A stretch of 64,000 nucleotides of DNA. Origin: Simmondsia chinensis. Taxonomy: Eukaryota > Streptophyta > Magnoliopsida > Caryophyllales > Simmondsiaceae. The notes under the pieces were generated by a model that was not told the origin of the DNA, made no database searches, and was given only the letters and a program-made list of their open reading frames with translations. Location of the stretch: assembly GCA_018398585.1 (NCBI GenBank), contig JAGTTD010000011.1, forward strand, positions 35,026,164 through 35,090,163, read 5' to 3'. Both the position numbers and the translations under genes were made by a program. This document shows, in pieces, positions 11,626 to 22,244 of the stretch. How positions within the stretch are numbered: the stretch's first letter is position 1; each line of letters begins with the position of its first letter.

Positions 11626-11758
11626 CTCAGGTTGGGAGTCATCAGAAATAGCCTTTCTTCAGCTTCATAACCTGAAGGGAGAATGCTGCGTACATCAACC
11701 CCCCCGACCCCCCTTTTGCGGGAGCCCTTAAGGTACTGGGTTTGTTATTGTTGTTGTA
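11626..11758 (+). mobile_element. Shared-body SINE with (GTT)n tail
   Basis: Starts at ctctcaggttgggagtc and runs through ctgcgtacatcaaccccccc and gcgggagccctt to ..gggtttgttattgttgttg. The 5S head is absent. It belongs to the GTT-tailed subfamily. Confidence 0.85.
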
Positions 11759-12112
11759 ACTATAATAAAATTAATTTTTAAGAATAATTCAATCTGCTTA
11801 TTTTTCGAATCTTTTCCTCCAATACAAATAGAGAGTTGTTATTGCTAAAATAATGATATGACTTCTAAAAAAAAGGATAAACACATAAATTTTTTAAAAT
11901 ATTACTGTAATAATAATAATTTTAACCTTATAATAATATTACCCTAGAAATAAGGTCAAGAAGAAATTAAAGAGGGTCAAATTTATAGTGTAGAAAGAGA
12001 AAATGATCACGGAAATCATTAATGGGGGAAGATACCATTAACTGTGTTCTCACTTTTGAATAAACATATATATGAACAGGTACACAACCTAATTCATGTT
12101 GAAAAATGATTC

Positions 12113-12227
12113 GAGCAACTAGCTCATTGCCTAGTGGTAAGACGCCCGGTTGTCGTGCGAGAGAGCCGGGTTTCGAGCCCCACTAGTGACCCCCCCTTCC
12201 CTGCCTTTACCAACATTAAAAAAAAAA
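12113..12227 (+). mobile_element. tRNA-derived SINE with poly(A) tail
   Basis: A 115-bp element with a box-A-like motif (tagtggtaagacgcc) and a box-B-like motif (gggtttcgagcccc), followed by a pyrimidine-rich part and A11. It is flanked by a perfect 17-bp direct repeat (atgttgaaaaatgattc at 12096-12112 and 12228-12244). It is unrelated to the shared-body SINEs. Confidence 0.9.
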
Positions 12228-12256
12228 ATGTTGAAAAATGATTCAATTGCAAGGTC

Positions 12257-12422
12257 TGTCAAATTTTATTGGGCCTTTAGACCTGACTCACGGAGTTGGA
12301 ACATACGAGATTCACATATAAGTTTAAGGGGGATTCTATCCTAAAATCAATTAGTATTAGATGGAGTAATCTACTAGACCTATAAATTGTTCTCTTCACT
12401 CTCACATATGGAGTACTCAACA
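12257..12422 (-). mobile_element. Solo LTR of TRIM family A
   Basis: A TG..CA-bounded 166-bp sequence in reverse orientation matches the LTRs of 9476-10049. It is flanked by perfect 5-bp duplications (aggtc at 12252-12256 and 12423-12427), as expected after LTR-LTR recombination. Confidence 0.88.
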
Positions 12423-12427
12423 AGGTC

Positions 12428-13391
12428 AAACTCAAAGACCTAACCAGAACCCTTGATTTGTTGGTATTAGGGAAACGAAACTGAAGATCGATGAAATTTT
12501 TTCAAAAAAAAAGGAAAAAAAACAAAGCCCAAGATTCACGTGGTTTGGCTAATTGTGTTTACGTTCAAAAAAGTGGCAGTGATTTTCACTATTTTCTGAG
12601 AAGTGTGTCGAGAATTTCTCTTCTCTCACAAAAGCAGGAATTATATATAGCCTCGGATGTATCCTCATATGGACTTGGACTTGAAATAAGCCCCCGAAAG
12701 TGATGTAAATTCAATAGATATAACCCATTATCTCCATATAAGAAGCCCGACATATAGATGTAAACTCTGCCAGAACTGCGTGCCGTAGGAGGTCAAAAAG
12801 GACTAGAGTCGCTAGTGAACATGTCAAATAAGGTGTTTCCAGTAGTAAAACTGAGAGTGCTTTGAAGTCGATTCACTGTTCAATTGTTATTTAACTAGTG
12901 GGGATTTGACGAATCTTGTTTGTCTTTTCGGTTGCTCGTTGATGCGGAATGAAAACGTATAATTTGAATTGAATACGTCAAATTTGAAGAATAAATTCAG
13001 AATCCACCGATAGAGAGAAAATACCAAGGGTTTTGTATTCTAAAATTGAGGAATCAATCAAACTAATAACAATAAATAGTATTTATAAGCAAACTAAAAA
13101 CCCTAAAACGTAAAATTACTAAATACCCTAGAAATAAAATATGAAATTGCGAAAATAGCATAAAAATGCACGTTTAGAAAAATTTGTAAGAAGTAGTATC
13201 AATAGAAAAATTATTCGCTAAAAGTTTTTCAGGTTTTGGTAGTGTATTGTATCTCGGTAGTGGACTTAGCCCAATTAGGAAACTAAAACAGGGCTAATGT
13301 TGATAAGAAAGTAAGTGCTGGCCCAGCCCAGAAAAAAGCCCAAAGAGCAAAATAGAATGTTCAAATACTATATGCTGTATTATATCATAAT
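12428..13391. other. Gene-free stretch, LTR-like composition at 12890-13280
   Basis: No exon is supported. The part from gttgatgcggaatgaaaacg onward resembles the reverse of a Copia LTR (the words gatgcgga and ataacaataaatagtatttata), but I could not define ends. Confidence 0.3.
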
Positions 13392-13473
13392 ATTAATAAT
13401 AATAATAATAATAATAACAATAACAATAATAATAATAATAATAATAATAAAAATAATAATAATTATGGTGTTA
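13392..13473. repeat. (AAT)n microsatellite with AAC interruptions
   Basis: Runs of taat/aataataat with a short (aac)n interruption in the middle. A simple repeat with no coding meaning. Confidence 0.95.
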
Positions 13474-14881
13474 ATTTTTCGACATCTTTGGCCTTTTGGC
13501 TAAGCTGTGAATAATTCAGAAGCATTAAAATATTACTTTTGTAAATCATATTATCAATATATGTTTCTGTATCAAAATTTTTTAGTTAGTTTTTTTTATT
13601 TTTTTATTTAGTTTTAAAGAAAAGGTGTTAATATCTGGCTTCTACTTAAAATAAAAAAAAAGAGTTATGCTTCTATATAAATCAGTTTCTAAAAGGCCGA
13701 AAAGCACCTACAACCTTAAAAAAAAAAAAAAAACCTAATTTTTTACGAAAATTTTTTCTAGAAAAAAAGTTTAGTTGCAACGAGGTGAATCAATTCTATA
13801 TAAATTAGTTTTACATTCTTAGTTATACTTATCTGTCAATGTTAGTAAATTTTAAGGGGTTGACTCAAATGGTAAGATATTTAATATAAAGTTTTATAAA
13901 TTATTTTTTTCTTTTTGAACACAAGTTTTATAAAATGTTGATAGATAGAGATTCCAGTCCTACGATTAAATAGAAATAATTGGCATGTAAGTCGGCTCAA
14001 ACGCATAGATTATCGAAGAAAAAAAAAGGGGGAAATGGAAATTTCCATAATTCCATAATTAATATAGGATGTTGTTACTATTCAAATAATAACGAATAAT
14101 AGCCACAAAATTGCACAAAATTGCATTACTTATAATATATGCAATATCGCAATTTGAAAAGTGTAAATATTATTGCCAAAAAAATTGCTAATATCAAAGT
14201 AATTTATTAAAATTTATGACTATTATTTATTATAAGTTATATAATTACTCTGTTAATAATATTTTTCACCCTAAAAATAATACCATCTTTGAGAAACAAG
14301 AAAGAAAATGGAAGTGTGTGAAAACACTCATTTTTATTAGCATGGTAATTTATAACAATAATAATTAAAATTATAATTTTAGTGAAGGAATTAAATAGGG
14401 CTCCAAATTAATGGTGATTAGAGATAATAACCCCCCATTTATTACTCTTTTAACTCCAGAGAGAGAGAGAGAGAGAGAGAGTGAGAGACGGAGATGAAGA
14501 GTTACCGTTACATACAGCCGTGCTCCAACCACAACCGTTGGATTTGCCTATATTTAATCCAACGGCTACCTATTTTCTTACCCTTCAGCTGAATCCATGG
14601 CTGACTTCAAGCTTCCCTCGTGTACTACTAATGCTATAAAAACAAAACTTTTTTATGTATAAAAATAAAATTTATTTTTATAAATTTGTATGAAAAATAT
14701 TTAATATTATGGTTTTTTTATTTTTAATTTCTACCCGATTTCTAAATTTAAATAATGGATAGATTATTGGTTAGAAAAGATAATTTCCTATTCAATAAAG
14801 AAAACTAGAGTATTTTGTACGATGCACAATGGTAACAGTAATGTCATAAGGTAATAATTTGTTTGTACTATGAAGAAAAAC
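13474..14881. other. Gene-free AT-rich stretch with a (GA)n tract
   Basis: No exon. A (GA)n microsatellite lies at about 14459-14482. A weak hairpin-MITE-like segment (14068-14288) has ends gatgttgttact and aataataccatc that are loosely inverted. Confidence 0.35.
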
Positions 14882-15021
14882 AGTCTCTCAGGTTGGAGGT
14901 CCTTGGAAACAGCCTCTCTTCAAGGTAGCCCTCTGAAGGAGGAAAGTTGCGTACATCTATTCCTCCCAGACCCTGCTTTTGTGGGAGCCCTTTGTAGGCA
15001 CTGGGTTCGTTGTTGTTGTTG
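14882..15021 (+). mobile_element. Shared-body SINE, GTT-tailed
   Basis: A 140-bp element from agtctctcaggttgg to ..gttgttgttgttg, with a 13-bp perfect TSD (tatgaagaaaaac at 14869-14881 and 15022-15034). This gives the minimal mobile unit without a longer head. Confidence 0.93.
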
Positions 15022-16427
15022 TATGAAGAAAAACGTTAAATGCACTCAATTAGTTATACGTCCAATGAAATGTTAAAAAAATCATGCGAGTACAAAAAAA
15101 TAATATTAAAATTTTGATACAAAATTATTGGATTATAGATAGTTATATTAAATTATAAGCAATAGAAAAATGCTAAATGAATGAAATGCGAAATTTAGAC
15201 ATGTTTTAACGAGGCCAAAGGTTTTTAAACCAAAGCAAGAAAAATATTAAATAAATTAATTTGTATATGCAATAATTTGATGCAAAATTTTGGATTATAA
15301 TAAGTAATATTAAATTATTTGTTTTTGATAAGTTGATAATTATTTACAATTTGTATTGAGTATATATATATATATATATAGGTAAATTCTTTTAGATACT
15401 GTATAAAGTAATATTAAATTAGTTTTTTAATAAAAGACTAGGACATTTTAATATATAATTGAATCTTAGGTTATTTACAATAAATGTCTTTCCACAACCG
15501 GTACACTATTTAAATTTAGTCTGTGTATAGTTCATGCATAATTTATATTGCATCATGTTATATCCTATGGTAAAATTATAGTCAAGTCAATCATGTTATA
15601 TCAAATACAAATGACCTAATACACACTCACTCGTTGATGAAATTAAATTTAAACCCACCTGTTACCTGATAATTGAAAATTCCTTCATCAACTAAACTTA
15701 GTTTTTACTCTAAGGATTAAATTAACACAATCTAAATTATACAGAGACTTAATCAACAAAATTAAAAGTTAAAGACCATATTGACACAGTGGGTCACAAA
15801 AGTGCATAGCACAAATAGTTCTTGATACTTAATTACGTATTTTTGGTACTTAGCATAGGCTTAACAAACCGAGTTCGAATGAGGAAGTGCAAGACTTGTT
15901 AACGTTCGCAAACAATTTTATAAGGGCTTAATAAGAGCTCATTAAGAGCCCTTTAACATTTAATATTAACTCAAAAATAGTTCGATAATGACTCGATAAT
16001 AAGTCGGATAGCTCATCTCGATAAGGAATTTAGCTCGATAACAAGCGTAGCTCAGTTATGAGCTCTATTTTGCTCGATAATGAGATCGAATAGACTCAAT
16101 TAGCCTAATTAGCCGAGTCGAGGCTAGTATCAAATATAATAAAATGTTATAGAACCAAGCTAGAATAAAGGTCCGAAAGCTCAATAAAAGATCGACCCAA
16201 ACTTGAGCTCAAAATTAAATAAGGAATGCTCGCCTCGACCCGACTCATTGCAGATGCACTCAAAGGGTAACGAGAAGATAGAAAAGGCAATAAACACAAG
16301 GCATAAATGTAGCACAATTACACTCCCATTTCATTTCACTAATTTGGACAAACCCCCTATTTTCTCTCTTTTAATTAACTTAATTTTTTTCAACTCTCAA
16401 CGTTAATTTCATTTTAGGTTAATTAGC
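15022..16427. other. MYB upstream region, repeat-rich
   Basis: AT-rich with a (TA)n tract at 15361-15380. Positions 15660-15800 resemble one arm of the hairpin MITE at 63478-63832. From about 15852 to 16255 there is a gctcg-rich low-complexity block like 6806-7372, with ill-defined ends. MYB regulatory elements were not identified. Confidence 0.35.
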
Positions 16428-18937
16428 ATGGAAGGTGGAGGTGGAGGAGTGGGCGGTGGCTATGCTTTTGGGACTTTGCCACCTCCCATATACCGTCGCC
16501 ATACGCAGCCACTCTCTGCCATCGATCGCTTTTTGCGTGGCCACCCCACGCCGACCATGACCACCTCCTTTTGTGAAGTAGGGGTTTGTTTTAATGATTC
16601 AACACTGCCTATTAGCGGTTCAACTACTAGCATTGGAGGTGGGGGCGGAGGGTTTATTGCATGGCCTGCCATGCAAGATTCAAGCTACGTAAATGAAGGG
16701 GAGATTTACGAGGAGAAGAAATCGAAGGGGAAAAAGAGAGGAAGGAGTAATTACGAGGGTTTCATCAAAGGCCAATGGACTGACGACGAGGATAGGTGAT
16801 TAACAACTACAACTTGTTTTTTTCTTATTAAAAAAAAAAATAAATAAATCATTTTGTGTAATCCATGCATGCATGGGTGGTATGATTTATCTTTTATTTT
16901 TTATGTGAAGAAAGACAGAAATATTTTAGTTTTTTTTTATTGCGTTACATTCACTAAATTCTATGCAAAAATGTTTTTCATCTCTTTCTTACTCTTCGAA
17001 CCTAGGGTTTGACATGAATTATATAGGATATGATAGGTGAAGGAAACTCGCGTTTTTTTTTTTTTTTTTTTTGAACTTTTTTCATTCTTTCCTACAAAAT
17101 CCTTTCGAGTATTTCATGATAATAACAAACTATCTCATTTTTTTCAATAAATAGAGAGAAAGCTCTCAATACAAACCGATACATCCACCGAAGCGAATGT
17201 CGAGAAACCCCACGTATCCGTCAGTCACTCACTTTGATGCTTTCTTATTTTGCCTCATTTTTTCTTTCCATGTATCCGTCAGTCAGTGCTCTTGCACTTG
17301 ATGCTCGACTCTGCTATAACTATTGGAAAAAGAAACTTGTAGCATCGCAACTAATTAATTAATCATTTAATTTTACCATAAAAGTGAATGTTATTTTCTT
17401 TTAATTGCGTAAATAGGAAGCTGGTGAAGTTGGTGAGAGAACATGGGGAGCAGAAATGGGCAAAGATTGCTGAATATTTGCAGGGCAGAGCCGGAAAGCA
17501 ATGCCGGGAGAGATGGCAAAATCATCTTCGTCCCAACATCAAGGTCTTCCCTTTTTATTTCTAAATGTATAAATTATTGTTAACTGCTTATATACTATGT
17601 TCATATACACCGTGCTATGTCTCGAGTCATGTTTTCTAGTAGACTGTTCTTATTTTGGCCGTTGATATGGTTTTCAGAGATGTTCCATAGATGGAATTTG
17701 TTTAATAGATCAATGCGTTGTATAGGCATTTTCGAGTTGATATGAATCCACCTGATAGCAATAGATAAGCTAGTTCGTCATTCCCTATCCCTGTCTTATA
17801 TGTTTCGCCTTTTTGTTTATTTTTTTAGTTGGTGTGAATAGATTTTGCATATTTTATCTGTCAGTGATCCTATTTTTTTATTGTACAATAGTGAGGAGCA
17901 TTATTATAATTATTAGAAGAAGAGTACATTGCTTCTTTATTTGGTTAATCTTTTTCTTACAAAATATAGATATGTTGTAGTGTATATATACTCGAAAAGA
18001 TGCTTTCTTTTGTTATTATATTTTTTACCAAGCTTATTTGTTATTCATGATTTCTCAGAAAGATTCGTGGAGTGAAGACGAAGAAAGACTACTAGTAGAA
18101 GCACACGAGAAGTACGGTAACAAATGGGCAGAGATTGCAAAGAGAATTCCAGGTAGAACTGAAAATTCGATAAAGAATCACTGGAATGCCACTAAAAGAA
18201 GACAATATTCAAAGAGAAGAACGAAAAAGGTAGAGACACAAGGTGAGAAGCCCAAATGTTCCATTCTACAAGACTATATAAAAAACAAATGTATGTTCGA
18301 TTCCTCCCAAAACTCTGATCCGACCACCACTACGGATGCAATTCCCAACAAACCCATCACCACCACCACCACAATCACCACCACCACCGCCGCCATGAGT
18401 GCTACCTCCTCCAACACTCTAAGCTCCACCTCGACCACCCAATCGGATGATCCAGCAAGCCAATATGAGACATTGCTTCTAGAATCATCCGATAATCACG
18501 AGTCGTCAACCTTCATAGATGACCCATGTCACGATGAGCTCGTCTTCATGCAAAACTTATTCAAAAACAGCCTAATCTCCCATAATTCATCATCACATGA
18601 TTATGATGAAATAATCATGGAGTCATCATCATCACTGAAAGCCACAGCGACATTGGAGTTATACCCCATGAGTAATCATCAATCCATTAATCCCATAACA
18701 AACAATTCCATCACAAACCATTCGTATTCTGACCTCTACCTTTCGTATCTACTTGATGGGTCCAACTACATATCGACATCCAATGACAATCAAGATCATG
18801 ACATGAGTCATCATGATGATCATGTGAAGATGGACATGATGAATATGCATCATCATGCATGTTCAAGTGGGCAAACCAAAGATATGGACTTAATGGAGAT
18901 GCTCTATTCTTCTCAATTTTTCCAAGGAAATACTTAG
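16428..18937 (+). CDS. R2R3-MYB transcription factor (MYB98/MYB115/MYB118-like)
   Basis: Exons 16428-16795, 17417-17543 and 18059-18937 join in frame to give 457 residues. The R2 repeat starts at GQWTDDEDR (residues 115-123, spanning intron 1) and holds the HLRPNIKK junction. R3 follows ([41 protein letters not shown]), with its three regular tryptophans. The HWNATKRRQ end and the late position of the MYB domain are typical of the group containing MYB98, MYB64, MYB119, MYB115 and MYB118. Several of these act in the female gametophyte or embryo; the exact orthologue cannot be fixed here. The N-terminus has glycine runs, and the C-terminus has Thr/Ser runs and His/Asp-rich segments of low complexity. 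It presumably acts as a nuclear activator. Confidence 0.93.
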
Positions 18938-19210
18938 AATTTTTTTTTTTTTTTTATCATTTACTTATAAATTTTATATGTCCTAATTAAACATTATTTT
19001 TTTTTTTATCGGTAATCTTGTTGATGTACTAAATAACGGTGTTATTTTTGATACATTTTTGCGCTTATAATACTTGGATTATGTTACGCAACTAAACTTT
19101 GGGAACTGACTTTTTGTATATCCCTCTTTTTGCTTTTTTCTTCATAAAGAAGTTACATATTTCCTTAATAATTCACTCCTGCACTATATATATATATATA
19201 AATATATTTG

Positions 19211-19469
19211 TAGGGTGGCGTTCTTACGAGAGAATGAGAGCGTGAGAAGGGTGAATTCTGACCCTCCATTGTAATGGACAGTCAAGATATATTGGACATT
19301 AAAAAAATAATAATTTACGGCTATATTTGTTGAGTATTTCTTTCTACCACATGAAAAGGTGTGCCGTAAATTGTTTTTTTTTTAATATTCAACAAATCTT
19401 GGCCGTCCATTACAAGGGAGGGCCCGCACCTCTGACACTCTCACCCTCTCATAAGAACGCCGCTCGTGT
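19211..19469. mobile_element. Hairpin MITE with about 80-bp terminal inverted repeats between TA tracts
   Basis: The left arm (ggcgttcttacgagagaatg..) and right arm (..ctctcataagaacgcc) are inverted copies over about 80 bp. The shared inner blocks include the ccattgtaatgga region. Both sides abut (TA)n runs, as for elements that target TA. There is no coding content. A weaker relative lies at 62316-62470. Confidence 0.8.
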
Positions 19470-19640
19470 TATATATATATATATATATATATGGCAATGT
19501 TATTAAATAATTTTTGTTAATATGTTAGGGCAATTATATGACTTTTGGATTTTTATTTTTATTTTTTTCATGTTGAAATTATCTTGATATTAAACAAAAT
19601 TATCCTCACAATACACTAGCTTTTATATATATATATATAC

Positions 19641-19871
19641 CAAAGAGGGCACCCACACGCCGTCATCGGATCCCATTAGAATTTCGAAGTTAAGCGTTCT
19701 TGGGCGAGAGTAGTACCAGGATGGGTGACCTTCTGGGAATCCTCACCCTCAGGTTGGGGGCACTGGGAAACAACCTCTCTTCAGGTTAACACCTTAAAGG
19801 AGGAAGGCTGCGTACATCCGCCCCCCCAAACCCTGCATAGACGGGAGCCCTTGAGGCACTAGGTATGTTCC
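19641..19871 (+). mobile_element. Full-length 5S-headed SINE
   Basis: Begins caaagagggcacccacacgc. The 5S-like head continues through ggatcccattagaa, aagttaagcg, gggcgagagtagtacc and aggatgggtgacc, that is, box A, intermediate element and box C of a 5S gene. The shared body then runs to ggcactaggtatgttcc. The flanks ttttatata..tac (19621-19640 and 19872-19883) are a target duplication whose TA part has expanded on the left. Confidence 0.92.
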
Positions 19872-20140
19872 TTTTATATATACCATGACTTTAAAAACAC
19901 TAATTTAAAATTTTACATTTTTCAATAAATAGGTAATTAAATATTCATATATTTGGAATTGGGCCGTTCATTAAAATGACCAAATGTGGGCCGAAGATCT
20001 GACGTTGCAAGAGCCGATAGAAATATGCAATTTATAAGAACTACATAGACCACTATGTAGCCGAAAGCCCATTACAATGGTCCATAGTCCAGACAATCTG
20101 GGCTCATGATTGGGCCATCGTTTTCATTCTTTTATATATA

Positions 20141-20257
20141 ATGACAACGACAACAACAAAAAACCCAGTGCCTCCAATGGCTCCCGCAAAAGCAAGGTTT
20201 GGGGAGGGTAGATATACGCAGTCTTCCCCCTTCAGGGGGCCAACCTGAAGGGAGGCT
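20141..20257 (-). mobile_element. 5'-truncated shared-body SINE, (GTT)n tail
   Basis: The minus strand reads cagcctcccttcaggtt.. through the body to a (GTT)n-type tail. It is truncated near the start of the body. The direct repeat gttttcattcttttatatat (20120-20139 and 20258-20277) shows it is one insertion. Confidence 0.9.
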
Positions 20258-20277
20258 GTTTTCATTCTTTTATATAT

Positions 20278-21189
20278 TCCTGTATAATACACACTGTACT
20301 AACGACACTATAAACTACACCTTTTCTTAATATTATTTGTATAATCTAAGTATTGTAATACGTATTATATTTTCTATGTTTAAAAATAAATGACAATTGA
20401 TAATAATCAATACTTGCAACTAAATTAAACATTCGTATTTTATATTTTTCTAAATTTTTGTCTTTAACTATTATGTTTGTGTTACCGTTATTGTGATTAA
20501 TATTAATCTTACTTTCATATGCCAACAAAATATTGACCAACATTTTTGTCTACATAGACAAATAATAAACATACATATTATATTAAATTTACAGACAAAA
20601 AAAAAGAAGTAGAAATATAGATACATAAATATATAATGTTGATACCAAGTTGATTTTCTTTTACACCAATATGTTATTTTCTTCCGCATAAATATCCATT
20701 TTCTTGTTCGTAGTTTTTGTAGAACTCCCCTTTCTAGTTCGTGTTTTCAAATGGGTTATTTTTGTTGGTTAAGTAGAGCTTAATTTGAACTCTTAAGATT
20801 TTTTTAATGATCCTCTATAGCGTGGTAAGTACATCTCGTACGGTGTTAATATTCAGTATATGATGTAGGGATATCCGAATTTGCACAGCCTATAGGGTTT
20901 TTCAAATCTAATTTTCAAGAGCAAGTTACTTATGAAATTTGCTTATACTTGTTAGAGTGAATCCATAAGTTTAGGTGAATTACATGTTAAAAACTACACT
21001 GATGAATTTTCATCTACCACTAATAGTCAATAGTTTATGTAAAATTATTTTAAAGATCTAACTTTCACAAAAATTTAAGTTGATGGATGAAAGCATAAAA
21101 ATATTCTTATATTTTTCGTCAGGGGGTGTTTTCAGTAATTTTTCAGTTCAGATAGTAATTAGTATAATTAAGCGTTTTGGTCGCCTTAT
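20278..21189. other. Gene-free AT-rich stretch
   Basis: Only short frames occur. No splice-supported exon and no repeat structure stood out. Confidence 0.4.
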
Positions 21190-21395
21190 GTTCTAAACTA
21201 CTCATGATGTGATGCTCTTCTGATTGCAGGTCACATGCCATTTGCTGCGGACCAATTTCTCAGGTTGGGAGTCCTCGGAAACAGCCTCTCTTCAGGGTAG
21301 CCCCCTGAAAGGGGAAGGCTGCGTACATCTACCCCCCTAGACCCTGCTTAGATAGGAGCTCTTAAAGGCACTGAATTTATTATTATTGTTGTTCA
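21190..21395 (+). mobile_element. Shared-body SINE with a non-5S head
   Basis: A head (tactcatgatgtgatgctct.. gctgcggaccaa) precedes ctcaggttgggagtcctcgg and the rest of the body; the tail is attattattgttgtt. The same head is found at 24776-25105 and, in reverse, at 33313-33561. The left boundary is approximate. Confidence 0.8.
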
Positions 21396-21469
21396 AGAAA
21401 CAGGACCATATAACGAGTGTTGTTACTTCAATATCCATTTGGCAGCAACGACATAAGGGTTAGAAGTGT

Positions 21470-21510
21470 GGGGGCCCTAAAAGCTAAAAAATAAAAATGT
21501 AGGGCCCCCC
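21470..21510. repeat. Perfect 9-bp stem-loop
   Basis: gggggccct (21470-21478) and agggccccc (21501-21509) form a GC-rich stem around a 22-base A-rich loop. There is no U-tract and no adjacent gene, so a terminator role is not implied. It is more likely the core of a decayed repeat. Confidence 0.6.
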
Positions 21511-22244
21511 AAATCCCTCTATTATTACGTTGACTGCTCAGGTTTTACTAATATGTATATATCACGTTCATGGACCCCTTCATTCCTCTTTATTTGTCAC
21601 CTCTTTTTCCTGTTAAGAAATTATCTATTTTAAAAGCTTAAATTAATAAGTGAAGGTCTATAATTAATTTTATACTCTAATATTCTCCACCAATTTCACT
21701 TTCCATTTGTCATGATTTGACCTCCCACCTAGCATATTTACATCCATCGATGTAAATTATACGAAATGTACGTTTAGAATATGAATCACGGATATAACAC
21801 AAATCTTATGTTAAAATTAATGGCCAGAATGATGCAAAACAATTCGGTTAACTTGTATCACACTCTTGTCCGTTTTAGCGACGCTTTGCTTGTTTATGTT
21901 CCTTCTTTTCCTCACTTGTTTCTCTTTATGATGGCCTCAATTCATCATACACCAAGCGCATTAACAACGATGTAGGGTATAAAATACGAATTTAATAGAA
22001 ACCTTATGTTAAAATTACATTACGCCTGTCAAAATACTGCAAAATGATTTGGTTAATACATAACTTAATTAAAACTGGGATTCATCCCTATCACACTTAC
22101 GCGCGCACACTAGTCCCTAGTAACACACCGAGTATATTTACATCGACATATGTGTTCTTCACGTGGTAGACAATACATTAACTCCTTATATCGGCTTCAT
22201 TTAGATATATCTAATCCGGTCGTATTTCACTTATATGATTAAAA

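Noticed and set aside
12118..12180. A free tRNA gene
   Set aside because: The box-A and box-B-like motifs do not allow a full cloverleaf, and the sequence ends in poly(A) inside a 17-bp target duplication, so it is a tRNA-derived SINE.
13315..13503. Hydrophobic peptide made of I and M repeats
   Set aside because: It is the translation of an (AAT)n microsatellite.
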